Assembly (NCBI GenBank): GCA_028826165.1
Contig: JAPDFW010000055.1
Location: 389,501 to 453,500 of the forward strand
DNA length: 64,000 nt
Source: Anaeramoeba ignava
Lineage: Eukaryota; Metamonada; Anaeramoebidae
Direction of reading: 5' to 3'
Of the stretch, positions 34,087 to 43,374 are shown piece after piece; position 1 is the first letter of the stretch, and each line of letters starts with the position of its first letter. The position numbers and the translations under genes are program-made. The notes below the pieces were generated by a model, which did not search any database, was not told where the DNA came from, and saw only the letters and a program-made list of their open reading frames with translations.

Positions 34087-37000
34087 TTAGTTTAAATTTT
34101 CATTTTTATTCTCTTTTTCTTTTGATTTTTCTTTTGATTTTTCTTTTGATTTTTTATTCTCTTTTGATTTTTCTTTTGATTTTTCTTTTGATTCATTTGA
34201 TTCATTTGGATTATTTTCTAAAATGGAATTTAAATCTAAATTTTGATTTTGTAATTTCAATAAAATAAAATTATCAATTTTATCTCGAATTTCCATTTGA
34301 TTTTGAAGTTTAGTTTTTAAATCATCAAGCATTGATTTCAACTCAAAATTTTTTGCAGCTAATCTAAATCTATATTTCCTTTCACTATCGAGTGTTTTAA
34401 CAAGTGAATCAAGTTCACTTTTAATTTTATGTTTTTTCATTTCTTCTTGAGTTGATATTGTTTTTGTTTTCATAAGTTTATCATTTTGTTTAGGTGCATA
34501 ATTAGATATCAATTCAACATAAGATGATGGAATTAATCCTTCTTGTCCGTTAGGTAATTTTGCTTTCCACCAATCGGGATTACTTTTATCAAGAATTTCC
34601 AATATTTCTTCAGGATGAATTGTTAGATCTTCTTTTTCATCTCCAATAAATTCGTAAATTACTTTTGCAAAATCTGGATGATAATTTTTTTCAACATTCT
34701 ATTTAATTTTTTATCCGATTTTAATTTTAATTTATAATTTTCATTTATAATTTTAATTTTAATTTTTTATCCGATTTTAATTTTAATTTTAATTTTAATT
34801 TTAATTTATAATTTTAATTTTAATTTTAATTTTTAATTTTAATTTTTAATTTTAATTTTAATTTTAATTTTAATTTTTAATTTTTAATTTTTATCCGATT
34901 TTAATTTTGATTTATAATTTTAATTTTAATTTATAATTTTAATTTTAATTTATAATTTTAATTTATAATTTTAATTTTAATTTTTAATTTTGAATTTTAA
35001 TTTTGATTAGTTATACTTCAAATAAATATTCTTGTTCTGATATTAAAAGGGATGTAATTTGGAATTGAGCTGGTGTATCAAATACAACATTTCGTTCTGT
35101 ATTTGGATTTATAAGAACATTTGGTCCAAAAATCATTGCAAGATTTTCTAATTTCATTTTATTTTGATTTGCATGTAAAGTAACATTGTATAAATGATGA
35201 AACAGTATTTTGCACACTTCAAAATGAGATTGAGGAAGTGAATGAATTAATTGCTTTAATTTTTCCATTTTTATCCATTTTTCTTGAATATCTTTTCATT
35301 TATGAATTTTGATTTTAATTTAATTTTAATTTTAAATGAATTTTAATTTGAATTTTAATTGAATTTTAAATGAATTTTATTTGAATTTTTATCCGATTTT
35401 AAATTAATTTTAATTTGAATTTTAATTGAATTTTAATTGAATTTTAATTGAACTTTAAATGAATTTTAATTGAATTTTAATTGTGCTTACTTTCAAGTGC
35501 TGAAAATTTTTCATAAAATTCAAATGTTAATAATGGTTCTTTTAATTCTCTCAAATATAATTTTAAAAGATCAGGAGCATCATAAGGAGAATTTGATAAA
35601 GATTTAATATTTACATCATCAGCTGAATTTTTAATGAATTTTAAAAAGAAATAAAAAGAAAATACAAATATTTTTGAATATAAAATAATTTGTTTAAATT
35701 GAATGAATTTTTATATTGAATTTTTAATTCATTAAATAATTTTTAATTTTAATTTATTTTTAATTTACTTCCTGATTGAATTTTAAATGAATTTTAATCA
35801 ATTTTAATTTAATTTTTAAATTTGATTAAAAATATATATATATATATATGAATTTTAAAAATTTTATTCCGATTTTAAATTTTTTTCTATTATTTTTGTT
35901 GAATTTTAAATAAAATTTTATTTTGTTCTTTTAATTAAAATTTATTGAATTTTAGTTTGAATTTTAAATTATATGATTGAATTTTTAATTGAATTTCCTC
36001 TATAAAGAGCTGATAAAATAGAATTTTTCCAAAATTGAATTGGAAGTATTTTTTTATCTTTTCCTTTTATTTTTGATTTTGAATTTAATTTTTAATTGAA
36101 TTTTTAATTATGAATTTTAATAAATTTAATTTTTTTAGGTTTTTGGATTTAAATTTAAAATTTTTGGTTTTTCTTCTTTTTAATTATGAATTTTATTGAA
36201 TTTTAATATTTTCAATATCTTGATTAAAAAGAATTTTTATTGAATTTTATCAAGATGTTCTTTTAGATGAGAAAATTGAATTTAAATTAAATTTTAAATT
36301 GAATTTTTGAATTTTTAATTTTTTAATTTTTTACCATTTTTATATAATTTTAAATGAATTTTGATTTGATTTTAATTCCAATTTTTAATTTAGATTAATT
36401 TTGTTGTGAAGTGCTGAAAATTTTTCATAAAATTCAAATGTTAATAATGGTTCTTTTAATTCTCTCAAATATAATTTTAAAAGATCAGGAGCATCATAAG
36501 GAGAATTTGATAAAGATTTCATATTTACATCATCAGCTAAAAAAGAAATAAAAAGAAAATACAAATATTTTTTGAATATAAAAATAATTTGTTTAAATTG
36601 AATGAATTTTTTTATATTCAAAATTTACATTCATTAAATAATTTTTTTAATTCTTCAATTTTTTGTTTACTTCCTGATTGACGATAAATTCCTTCATCAT
36701 CCAAACCTATATTTTGAATTAATTTGATTAAAAATATATATATATATTGATTTGAAAAAATTTTATTCCACTTTTTTTTCTATTATTTTTTTGTTGAAAT
36801 AAATAAAAGTCTACTTTGTTCTTCTATAAAATTTATAGTTTGTGAAATTATATGAGGAACTTTTAGTGGTCGATTTCCTCTATAAAGAGCTGATAAAATA
36901 GTATTTCCAAAAACAGGTGGAAGTATTTCTTTATCTTTTTTCTTTTTATTTTTTTTGATTTTGAATTTAATTTTTAATTATTTTGATTATAATCATAAAA

Positions 37001-38078
37001 TTTACTTTAGGTTTTTTTTTTGGATTTAAATTTAAAATTTGTGGTTTTTTTTCTTCTTTTTTAATTATGATATATTTATCTTCTATATTTTCAATATCTT
37101 GATTAAAAAAGCTTTTATTGTTATCAAGATGTTCTTTTAGATGAGAAAAAAAGGATTTAAATTAAATTTAAATTAAATTTGATTTTTAATTTTTAAATTT
37201 TACCATTATTATATAAAATTAAATAATTGATTTGATTATCAATTCCAATTTGTTCACAAATTAGATTAAATTGTTGTGAAATAGTTAATTTTTCATCAAT
37301 CGAAATAATATATTCATCTCCACAATAAATCATTTTAATTTTTTTAGTTAACTTAGTTTTGAATTCTACAACTTCCTATTAAACATAATTTAATATTAAA
37401 TTATATATTATATATTATATTATATATTATAAATTATATTAAATTATATTATATATTAAATTATGTATTAAATTATGTATTAAATTATGTATTAAATTAT
37501 GTATTAAATTATATATTAAATTATATATTAAATTATATATTAAATTATTTATTATATTATAAATTAAATTGTTTTAAATTATATATTATAAATTATATAT
37601 TAAATTATGTATTAAATTATATATTAAATTGTTTTGAATTTTGTTTTGAATTTTGTATTAAATTATATATTAAATTATTTTAAATTATTATTTTTAAATT
37701 TTGTATTAAATTATATATTAAATTATTTTAAATTTTGTTTTGAATTTTGTTTTAAATTTTGTATTAAATTGTTTTGAATTATATTAAATTGTTTTGAAAA
37801 TTTTGTTAAATTTTTTGTTAAATTTTGTAATAGAATTGAATTAGGAAAAATAAACAAACTTCTTTCCAAAGTTCATAACTAAAAAGAGTACGTTCATCTT
37901 CAAGCCAAAAACCCTTATCAGAAGGACAAAAAAGACCATAACCTGTTGGATCACCAAGTTTTTCATCTTCACAAATAATTTTTTTTACTTCTTTAATTTG
38001 AGTAATTGGAGTGAATTTAAGCATTCTAAATTTTTTATGATAAGGAAAATAAAGCTTTAAAAGAAATAGACTTGCCAT
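34087..38078 (-). CDS. Talin-type F0-F1 FERM head + RhoGAP + SH3 protein, about 580 residues
   Basis: Predicted cortical regulator that stimulates GTP hydrolysis on Rho/Rac proteins. Exons: 38078-37860, 37375-37204, 37133-37006, 36941-36815, 36706-36629, then 35622-35491 (or the partial copy 36536-36409), 35291-35017 and 34698-34087; with the 35622-35491 version the total is 1,743 nt in phase. Residues 1-175 resemble talin F0 and F1: YGLFCPSDKGFWLEDERTLF matches talin's GLFL...GIWLE, and TKKIKMIYCGDEYIISIDEK, LICEQIGIDNQINYLIL follow as in F1. RhoGAP (about 180-377): ALYRGNRPLKVPHIIS, Arg finger in DDEGIYRQSGS, LRELKEPLLTFEFY, NKMKLENLAMIFGPNVL. SH3 (about 388-443): FAKVIYEF, NPDWWKAKL, GLIPSSYVEL. 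The tail is coiled and KSKEKSKE-rich. The exon region 35.5-37.3 kb is present twice (see findings). Confidence 0.85.
34702..35005. repeat. TTTTAA intron of RhoGAP gene with TTATCCGATTTTAA motif
   Basis: About 300 bp of TTTTAATTTATAA words between the last two RhoGAP exons, interrupted three times by TTATCCGATTTTAA. Confidence 0.85.
35491..36408 (-). repeat. Corrupted tandem copy of RhoGAP exons 2-6
   Basis: This block parallels 36409-37280 in order: part of exon 2, exons 3-5, then exon 6. Exon 6 is well preserved (132 nt, including its true GTAAGC donor, with one Met-to-Ile change). Exons 2-5 are recognisable only in patches (CTCTATAAAGAGCTGATAAA, CCTGATTGA, ATCTTGATTAAAAA), separated by GAATTTTAA words that break every frame. 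The two copies meet at CACTT/CACAACAA near 36409. Confidence 0.8.
37385..37815. repeat. TATTAAATTATATA array, intron 1 of the RhoGAP gene
   Basis: About 430 bp of ATATATTAAATT words grading into TTTTGTATTAAATT. Confidence 0.85.
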
Positions 38079-38325
38079 TATTTAAAGATTAAAAGATTAA
38101 AAGATTAAAAGATTAAAAAGAAGAAAAAAATTAAAAAAAAAAATGAAAAAAAAAATGAGAAAAAAATTTTCCAATTATTTTTTTCTTTTTTTTAATAAAT
38201 TAAAATTAAAAAAAAGTTCTTATTCTTTTTCTTTTTTTTATTTTCTTTCTAAATTTTTTATTATTTTTTGAATTTATTTTTTTCATTTTTCTTCTTCTTC
38301 TTAAAAAACAAAATTTAATCTAAAA
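38079..38325. promoter_or_regulatory. Divergent promoter region between the RhoGAP gene and the repeat protein
   Basis: Shared 247-bp upstream region of two divergent genes. It has an AGATTAAA tandem run (about 38085-38118), AAAAATGAAAAA elements facing the minus gene (38130-38162) and a TTTTTTCATTTTTC element facing the plus gene (38275-38290). Promoter function is inferred from position only. Confidence 0.45.
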
Positions 38326-40930
38326 ATGAATGAAACTAAAATAAAAAAATCAAATGATCAAAATAACACAAAAAAACAACAAAAATCGCTTAATTGGAAT
38401 GAAATGAGTTTACTTTATAAAATTTTTATGGTTTTAATTGGGATTATTTTTTCACCATTAATTTTAATCTATTATTCCCCAAGAATTTTGAAATTTCTAA
38501 TAAAAAAATTCCTTAAACTTATTCGCTTTATTTTGAAAGATATAATTATTGCAACTTTTAAATGGATTGTAAACAAATCGGTTGAACTTTACAAAAAATT
38601 CAAAAACCAAATTTTTGCTTTCTTTCACTTTTTATTCAAAAAAATTGTTCATTTTCTTTATTTATTTTGGAAAAAAATCATCTTCCCTTTTTCAAAATTC
38701 TTATATGAAAAAATCTTAATTCGATCTCTCCTTTTTGTAAAAAGAATATTGCTGAATTTTTGGGTTTATTTTTACAAATACTTTGTTAAAAAATTTCTCA
38801 AAATTTTGTTCAAAATCCCAGAATTTATTGATAAAATTTTAATCGGTTTTTTCACTTTTATTTACGAAAAAATTATCACAAAATGTCTTGATTTTTTTGG
38901 CAAAATTTTTGATTTTTTTGTTCGGATTATTGCTGTTTATCTTTACAAAAAATTTCTTTTGAAAATATTCAAAACATTATTCAATTATATCAAAAAGATT
39001 GTTGTTCAATTCCCCAAAAAAATATTTTCTTATATGCTTATTCTACTTGAAAAAATTATTGCTTTCATTGAAAAATGGATCTTCATCAAAATTCCAAAGT
39101 TCATTTACAACCAAATTATACTCAAATTACGGAAAATGTTGAAAGATTCAAAAAAAATGTTGAAATACTTGATCAAATTCATCATAAAACTTCCAAGTCT
39201 TATTTTCTTCAAATTACCAAAATGGCTGTATATTAAAGTGATAAAACCAACATACCAACAATCAAAAAGAATTTTAACTTGGATATTTGTTAAGCATCTT
39301 TCTCCTTTATATTTCAAAGTGATAAAACCGATTTATGAAATTGTCAAAAAAATCTCACTTTGGATTTATGCCAAAATTCTTCTCCCTTTCCTTGTCAAAT
39401 TTATCAAACCAATTTTTCTGTTTGCAAAAAAAATCATGATTTGGATTTGGATCAAATTCCCTGAGTTCTATTCAAAAATTTTCATTCCAACAATCAAATT
39501 TCTGTTCAAAACTGCAAAATATATTTTCATTCAACTTCCCAAAACGATTGAGACTTATATTCTCTTAAAATTACCAGAAATTTGGGTTTTTCTTAAAAAA
39601 TGGATTTTTATTTACATCTCCAAAAGAATTTACAATAATATTCTTTTACCGATATTCAATTTTTACAAGAGATTTAGAAAACTCATTTTCATCAAAATTC
39701 CAAATTTCTTTTATTTAAAGTTGATCAAGCCTATTTTCAATTTTTTCAAGAAAATATCAAAATTCATTTTCATTACCATTCCAAGATTTTTCTATTTAAA
39801 TGTGATCAAACGCTTTTCCAAATTTTTCAAAACAATTTTCATTATCATTCCAAAAAAGATTTTCTACAAAATTCGGGAGCCAATATTAAAAATTTGTCAA
39901 ATCCTTTACAAATGGATTTTCATTTATCTTCCCAAAAAAATTTATTATGGAATTCTTCTTCAAATGCTTCATTTTTGGAAAAAGTCAAAAAGATATATTT
40001 TTATTGAATTACCAAAATTATTTTATTTTAAAGTTATGAAACCAATAGGAATATTCTTAAAGAAAATTTCCAAATTGATTTTTATCGATATTCCAAAATT
40101 ATTTTATTTTAAAGTTATAAAACCATTAGGGATATTCTTAAAGAAAATTTCAAAAATAATTTTTATCGATTACTCAAAAAAAATTTATTTTTCAACATTA
40201 AAACCATTAGGAATATTCTTAAAGAAAATTTTCCAAAATAATTTTTATTGAATTACCTAAAAAATTTTATATTTCCACTTTAAAACCATTAGGAATATTC
40301 TTGAAGAAAAATTCCAAAATAATTTTTATTGAATTACCTAAAAAACTTTATATTTCCACTTTAAAACCATTAAAACCATTAAAGGAATTTTCAAAAATTG
40401 AAGAAAAATTCCTAAAAAATATTTTTTATTGAATTACCTAAAAAACTTTATATTTCCACTTTAAAACCATTAGGAATATTCTTGAAGAAAAATTCCAAAA
40501 TAATTTTTATTGAATTACCTAAAAACTTTTTATTTCCACTTTAAAACCATTAGGAATATTCTTAAAGAAAAATTCGAATTTGATTTTTATTGAATTTCCA
40601 AAAAAGATTTTTGCTCATATTATCAAACCAGGTGGAACATTGATGAAAAATTTAATTGCATTTTTCAAACTCCAAGTTTTTAAACCATCAAAAATATTTT
40701 TCCGATTTTTAATTTCAAAAATCAAAGAAACATTTAATTTTATCAAAAATGAATTTATTCCTAATGTTGTTAAACCAATAATCAAAAACTTAATTGCTTT
40801 TAAAAATTCAACTTTTGAATTTTTTGTTTCTGTCAAAAATTCTTTAGTTTCTCTTTATTTTCAAGTTTACCAATTTATTACCAATTTTGTTAAAAAATTT
40901 ACAACTAAAAAAGAAGTTAAAAAAAAATAA
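38326..40930 (+). CDS. Unrecognised basic, aromatic-rich protein of about 28-residue repeats; repeat zone frameshifted
   Basis: From ATG 38326 an uninterrupted 641-residue reading ends at 40251, then shifted frames with the same repeat continue to a conventional C-terminus at 40930 (VVKPIIKNLIAF to KKFTTKKEVKKK). After a polar N-terminus and a hydrophobic stretch (FMVLIGIIFSPLILIYY, about 36-52), the protein is an array of roughly 28-residue units of the form IFIxIPKxFYxKVIKPIxxFxKKISK. The units are diverged early and almost identical near 40000-40250. It is strongly basic with very few acidic residues, and Lys alternates with Ile/Phe/Trp/Tyr as in membrane-binding amphipathic helices. Frame breaks occur near 40230, 40400 and 40525. 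I recognise no family; a membrane-coating or lipid-associated protein is a guess. Confidence 0.65.
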
Positions 40931-40965
40931 TTCATTTTGATTAAAATTAAAATAAATCCAAAAAT

Positions 40966-40989
40966 TCATTTTTCATTTTTTTTCTTTTT
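40966..40989 (+). promoter_or_regulatory. TTTTTCATTTTTT-type start-proximal element, RCC1-BTB paralogue 1
   Basis: TCATTTTTCATTTTTTTTCT, ending a few bases before the ATG at 40995. It is shared with paralogue 2 and with the upstream regions of most genes here, including minus-strand ones as the complement. Promoter function is inferred. Confidence 0.4.
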
Positions 40990-40994
40990 CAAAA

Positions 40995-42779
40995 ATGAAT
41001 GGTTGTTTATTTTTTGGTTCAAATAAATTTCCAATTCTTTTCAAAAATAAACCATATAAAATAACAACACCAATTCAATTTAAATTTGAAAATGAAAATG
41101 AAAATGAAAATGAAAATGAAAATGAAAAACAAATTAAACAAATTTCAACATCAAATTTTTCAACAATTTTCCTTTTTGAAAATGGAAAAGCAATAGAATA
41201 TTTAAATGAAAATGATTCAAAACAAAATCCTCAAAAAATCCAAATTGAAGAAAATATTCAAAAAGTAACTGTTGGTTTTCAAAATGAAGCTATTTTAACA
41301 AAAGAAGGAAATGTATTTGCCAAAGGATATGATATTAATTCAAAAAATCCAAAAGAATTTATCAATATTTCATCATTAATTGAAGATACAAATGATAGAA
41401 TAATTCAAGATATTGTTTCTGGAGCTGAATTCAATTTACTTATTAACTTCAAATCAAAATGCTTATGGAATTGGTTCAAATCAATAGGTCAACTTGGTTT
41501 AGATTCTGAAACACTTAAAGAAACAGAAAAGCCAATTTTAATGATGAAAAATATTTCTAAAATATTTTCAGGAAATACTTCAGCTTGTGTTTTTCTTTTA
41601 AATTCAAATCAAGAATTATTTGGATGTGGTGATAATGATTATAATCAAATTGGATTAGGAGAATCAAGAAAAGAACAATGGCAAATCCAAAAATTAACCA
41701 AAATCCAAAATATTCCAAAAGGTAAAATAATTGATATTCAATCTGGATTTTACCATTCAATAATGTTGATTGAAAATGAAAATGAAAATCCAAAAAGAAA
41801 ACTTTATTCATGTGGAAATCATAGCCGGAATGGACTTGGCAAAGATGAAGAAGATGCTTATGAATTTACTGAAATCAAATCATCTTTATTTGAAGAAAAT
41901 GATGATAATATTCTTGATTTTTCTGTTGGAAATGCTCATACTTTGATTTTAACTTCTAATTCAAAATTAATTGTATTTGGTCATAATTCCTATGGTGAAT
42001 TAGGAACTGGATATACAATAAATCAATCAATTCCAATTCAAACTAAACTTCCTGAATTAAGATTTAATGAAGATATTTCTAATTATCATATTTCTTGTGG
42101 ATTTAATAAATCATTTATTTATTATTCTCTTTCTCCTTTTTCCAATCTTGAAGAAGATTTGATAAAATTATTTGAAAGAAAAGAATTTTGTAATATTTCA
42201 TTTAAAACAGAAAATGGAGAAATAATCAAAGCTCATAAATTAATATTGAAATATAGATTAAATCAAAATGAAAATCAAATTGAAAAACTTCAAGAAATTA
42301 TTTCAAAAAAATCAATTAAAGAATCAAATCAAATATTTGAAATGATTTATTCAAACAGAATAATAAATCCAAAATTATATTTTGAAATTAAAGAAATTAT
42401 AAATTCAAATGAAAAAATTGAAGAAACAATTAAAAGAATTTATTTAAATAAAAATGAAAAAGATTTTATTATTGAAAGAAAAGAAAAACAATATAAATTC
42501 CCTAAATTAATATTAATAATGAGAAGTGAATTATATCGAGGAATGTTTTTATCTGTAACAAATGATAAATCTAATAAAGTTACAGATTATAGTGAATTAA
42601 GTAATAAATCATTTCAAATATTTGAATATTGGATTTATTCAAATCAAATTAAAGATGAAATTCAAATTACACAAGAAATAATTGATGAAATTCAAATTGG
42701 AATTGATTATTTTCAATTAAATCAAACAAATCCAAATTTATTTGATTTATTAATTAACAAATTTAATAATCAAAATTAA
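40995..42779 (+). CDS. RCC1-repeat/BTB protein, paralogue 1, 594 residues, single exon
   Basis: Likely adaptor combining an RCC1-like beta-propeller with BTB-like regions. The N-terminus (FFGSNKFPIL) is the first propeller strand. RCC1 signatures include LFGCGDNDYNQIGLGESRKE, KLYSCGNHSRNGLGKDEE and LIVFGHNSYGELGTGYT. After about residue 385 a BTB-like half domain reads EDLIKLFERKEFCNISFKTE with IIKAHKLILKYRL. A second BTB-like segment follows (FPKLILIMRSELYRGMFLSV, VTDYSELSNKSFQIFEYWIY). It is about 85-90% identical to the gene at 50065, and the upstream 35-40 bp are shared too. Between about 41430 and 41488 a compensated double frameshift replaces one RCC1 blade. No introns. Family function in this organism is unknown. 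Confidence 0.87.
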   Translation: MNGCLFFGSNKFPILFKNKPYKITTPIQFKFENENENENENENEKQIKQISTSNFSTIFLFENGKAIEYLNENDSKQNPQKIQIEENIQKVTVGFQNEAILTKEGNVFAKGYDINSKNPKEFINISSLIEDTNDRIIQDIVSGAEFNLLINFKSKCLWNWFKSIGQLGLDSETLKETEKPILMMKNISKIFSGNTSACVFLLNSNQELFGCGDNDYNQIGLGESRKEQWQIQKLTKIQNIPKGKIIDIQSGFYHSIMLIENENENPKRKLYSCGNHSRNGLGKDEEDAYEFTEIKSSLFEENDDNILDFSVGNAHTLILTSNSKLIVFGHNSYGELGTGYTINQSIPIQTKLPELRFNEDISNYHISCGFNKSFIYYSLSPFSNLEEDLIKLFERKEFCNISFKTENGEIIKAHKLILKYRLNQNENQIEKLQEIISKKSIKESNQIFEMIYSNRIINPKLYFEIKEIINSNEKIEETIKRIYLNKNEKDFIIERKEKQYKFPKLILIMRSELYRGMFLSVTNDKSNKVTDYSELSNKSFQIFEYWIYSNQIKDEIQITQEIIDEIQIGIDYFQLNQTNPNLFDLLINKFNNQN

Positions 42780-43374
42780 AATTAAAATCAAAATCAAAAT
42801 TAAAATTAAAATTAAAATTAACATTAATTTATTAATAAATTGATTTAAAACATGATAAGAATTGAGGAAAAATGTTTCAAAATAGCAAAAAAAGGGGGAT
42901 GTTTTTAAAAAGGAAAAAAAGTTTATTTATTCAAAAAAAAAAAGAAGACAATTTTTTTTTTGAATAAATTAAATTTAGAAAAAGAAAGAATAGTTCAAGA
43001 ATAAATAAAAATTTACTTCTTTTCAAAGATTTTCAACGAATTCAATTAAAAAGAATTGATTTTTTTAATTTTATTTTAAATTGTTTAAAATAAAAAGAAA
43101 GTAGATATTTTCATTTTTAAAAAGAACTTGAATAGAAAATTAAAGAAAAATATAAAAAGGATTTAATAAAGTTGTGTTTTTTCTTGGAAGAAATGAAAAG
43201 TAGACATAATTTTTTTTGATCAACAAGAAAAAAAAAAAAAAGAAAATAAATAAAAATTTAATTGTGGGCAAAAAAAAGCTTAAAAGAAATTTGATTAAGA
43301 GAAAAAATAGAATCATTTATCTCTTGTTTTCTATCTTTTTTTAAAGCTTTTTCTTATTTTTTTTTTCAGGAAAG
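42780..43374. other. Intergenic region upstream of the STRA6-like gene
   Basis: About 595 bp of AT-rich sequence beginning with a short AAATTA/AAATCA run, then irregular A-rich DNA with several AAGAAA and GAAAAAAG words. No gene, and unlike most genes here no TTTTTCATTTTT element directly before the next ATG; a TTTTTTTTTCAGG ends 4 bp before it. Confidence 0.6.

Noticed and set aside
43260-43374. Possible extra 5' exon of the STRA6-like gene ending at the TTTTTTTTTCAG before its ATG
   Set aside because: The polypyrimidine-AG could be an acceptor of a 5'-UTR intron, but no coding sequence upstream stays open, so the ATG at 43375 is kept as the start.
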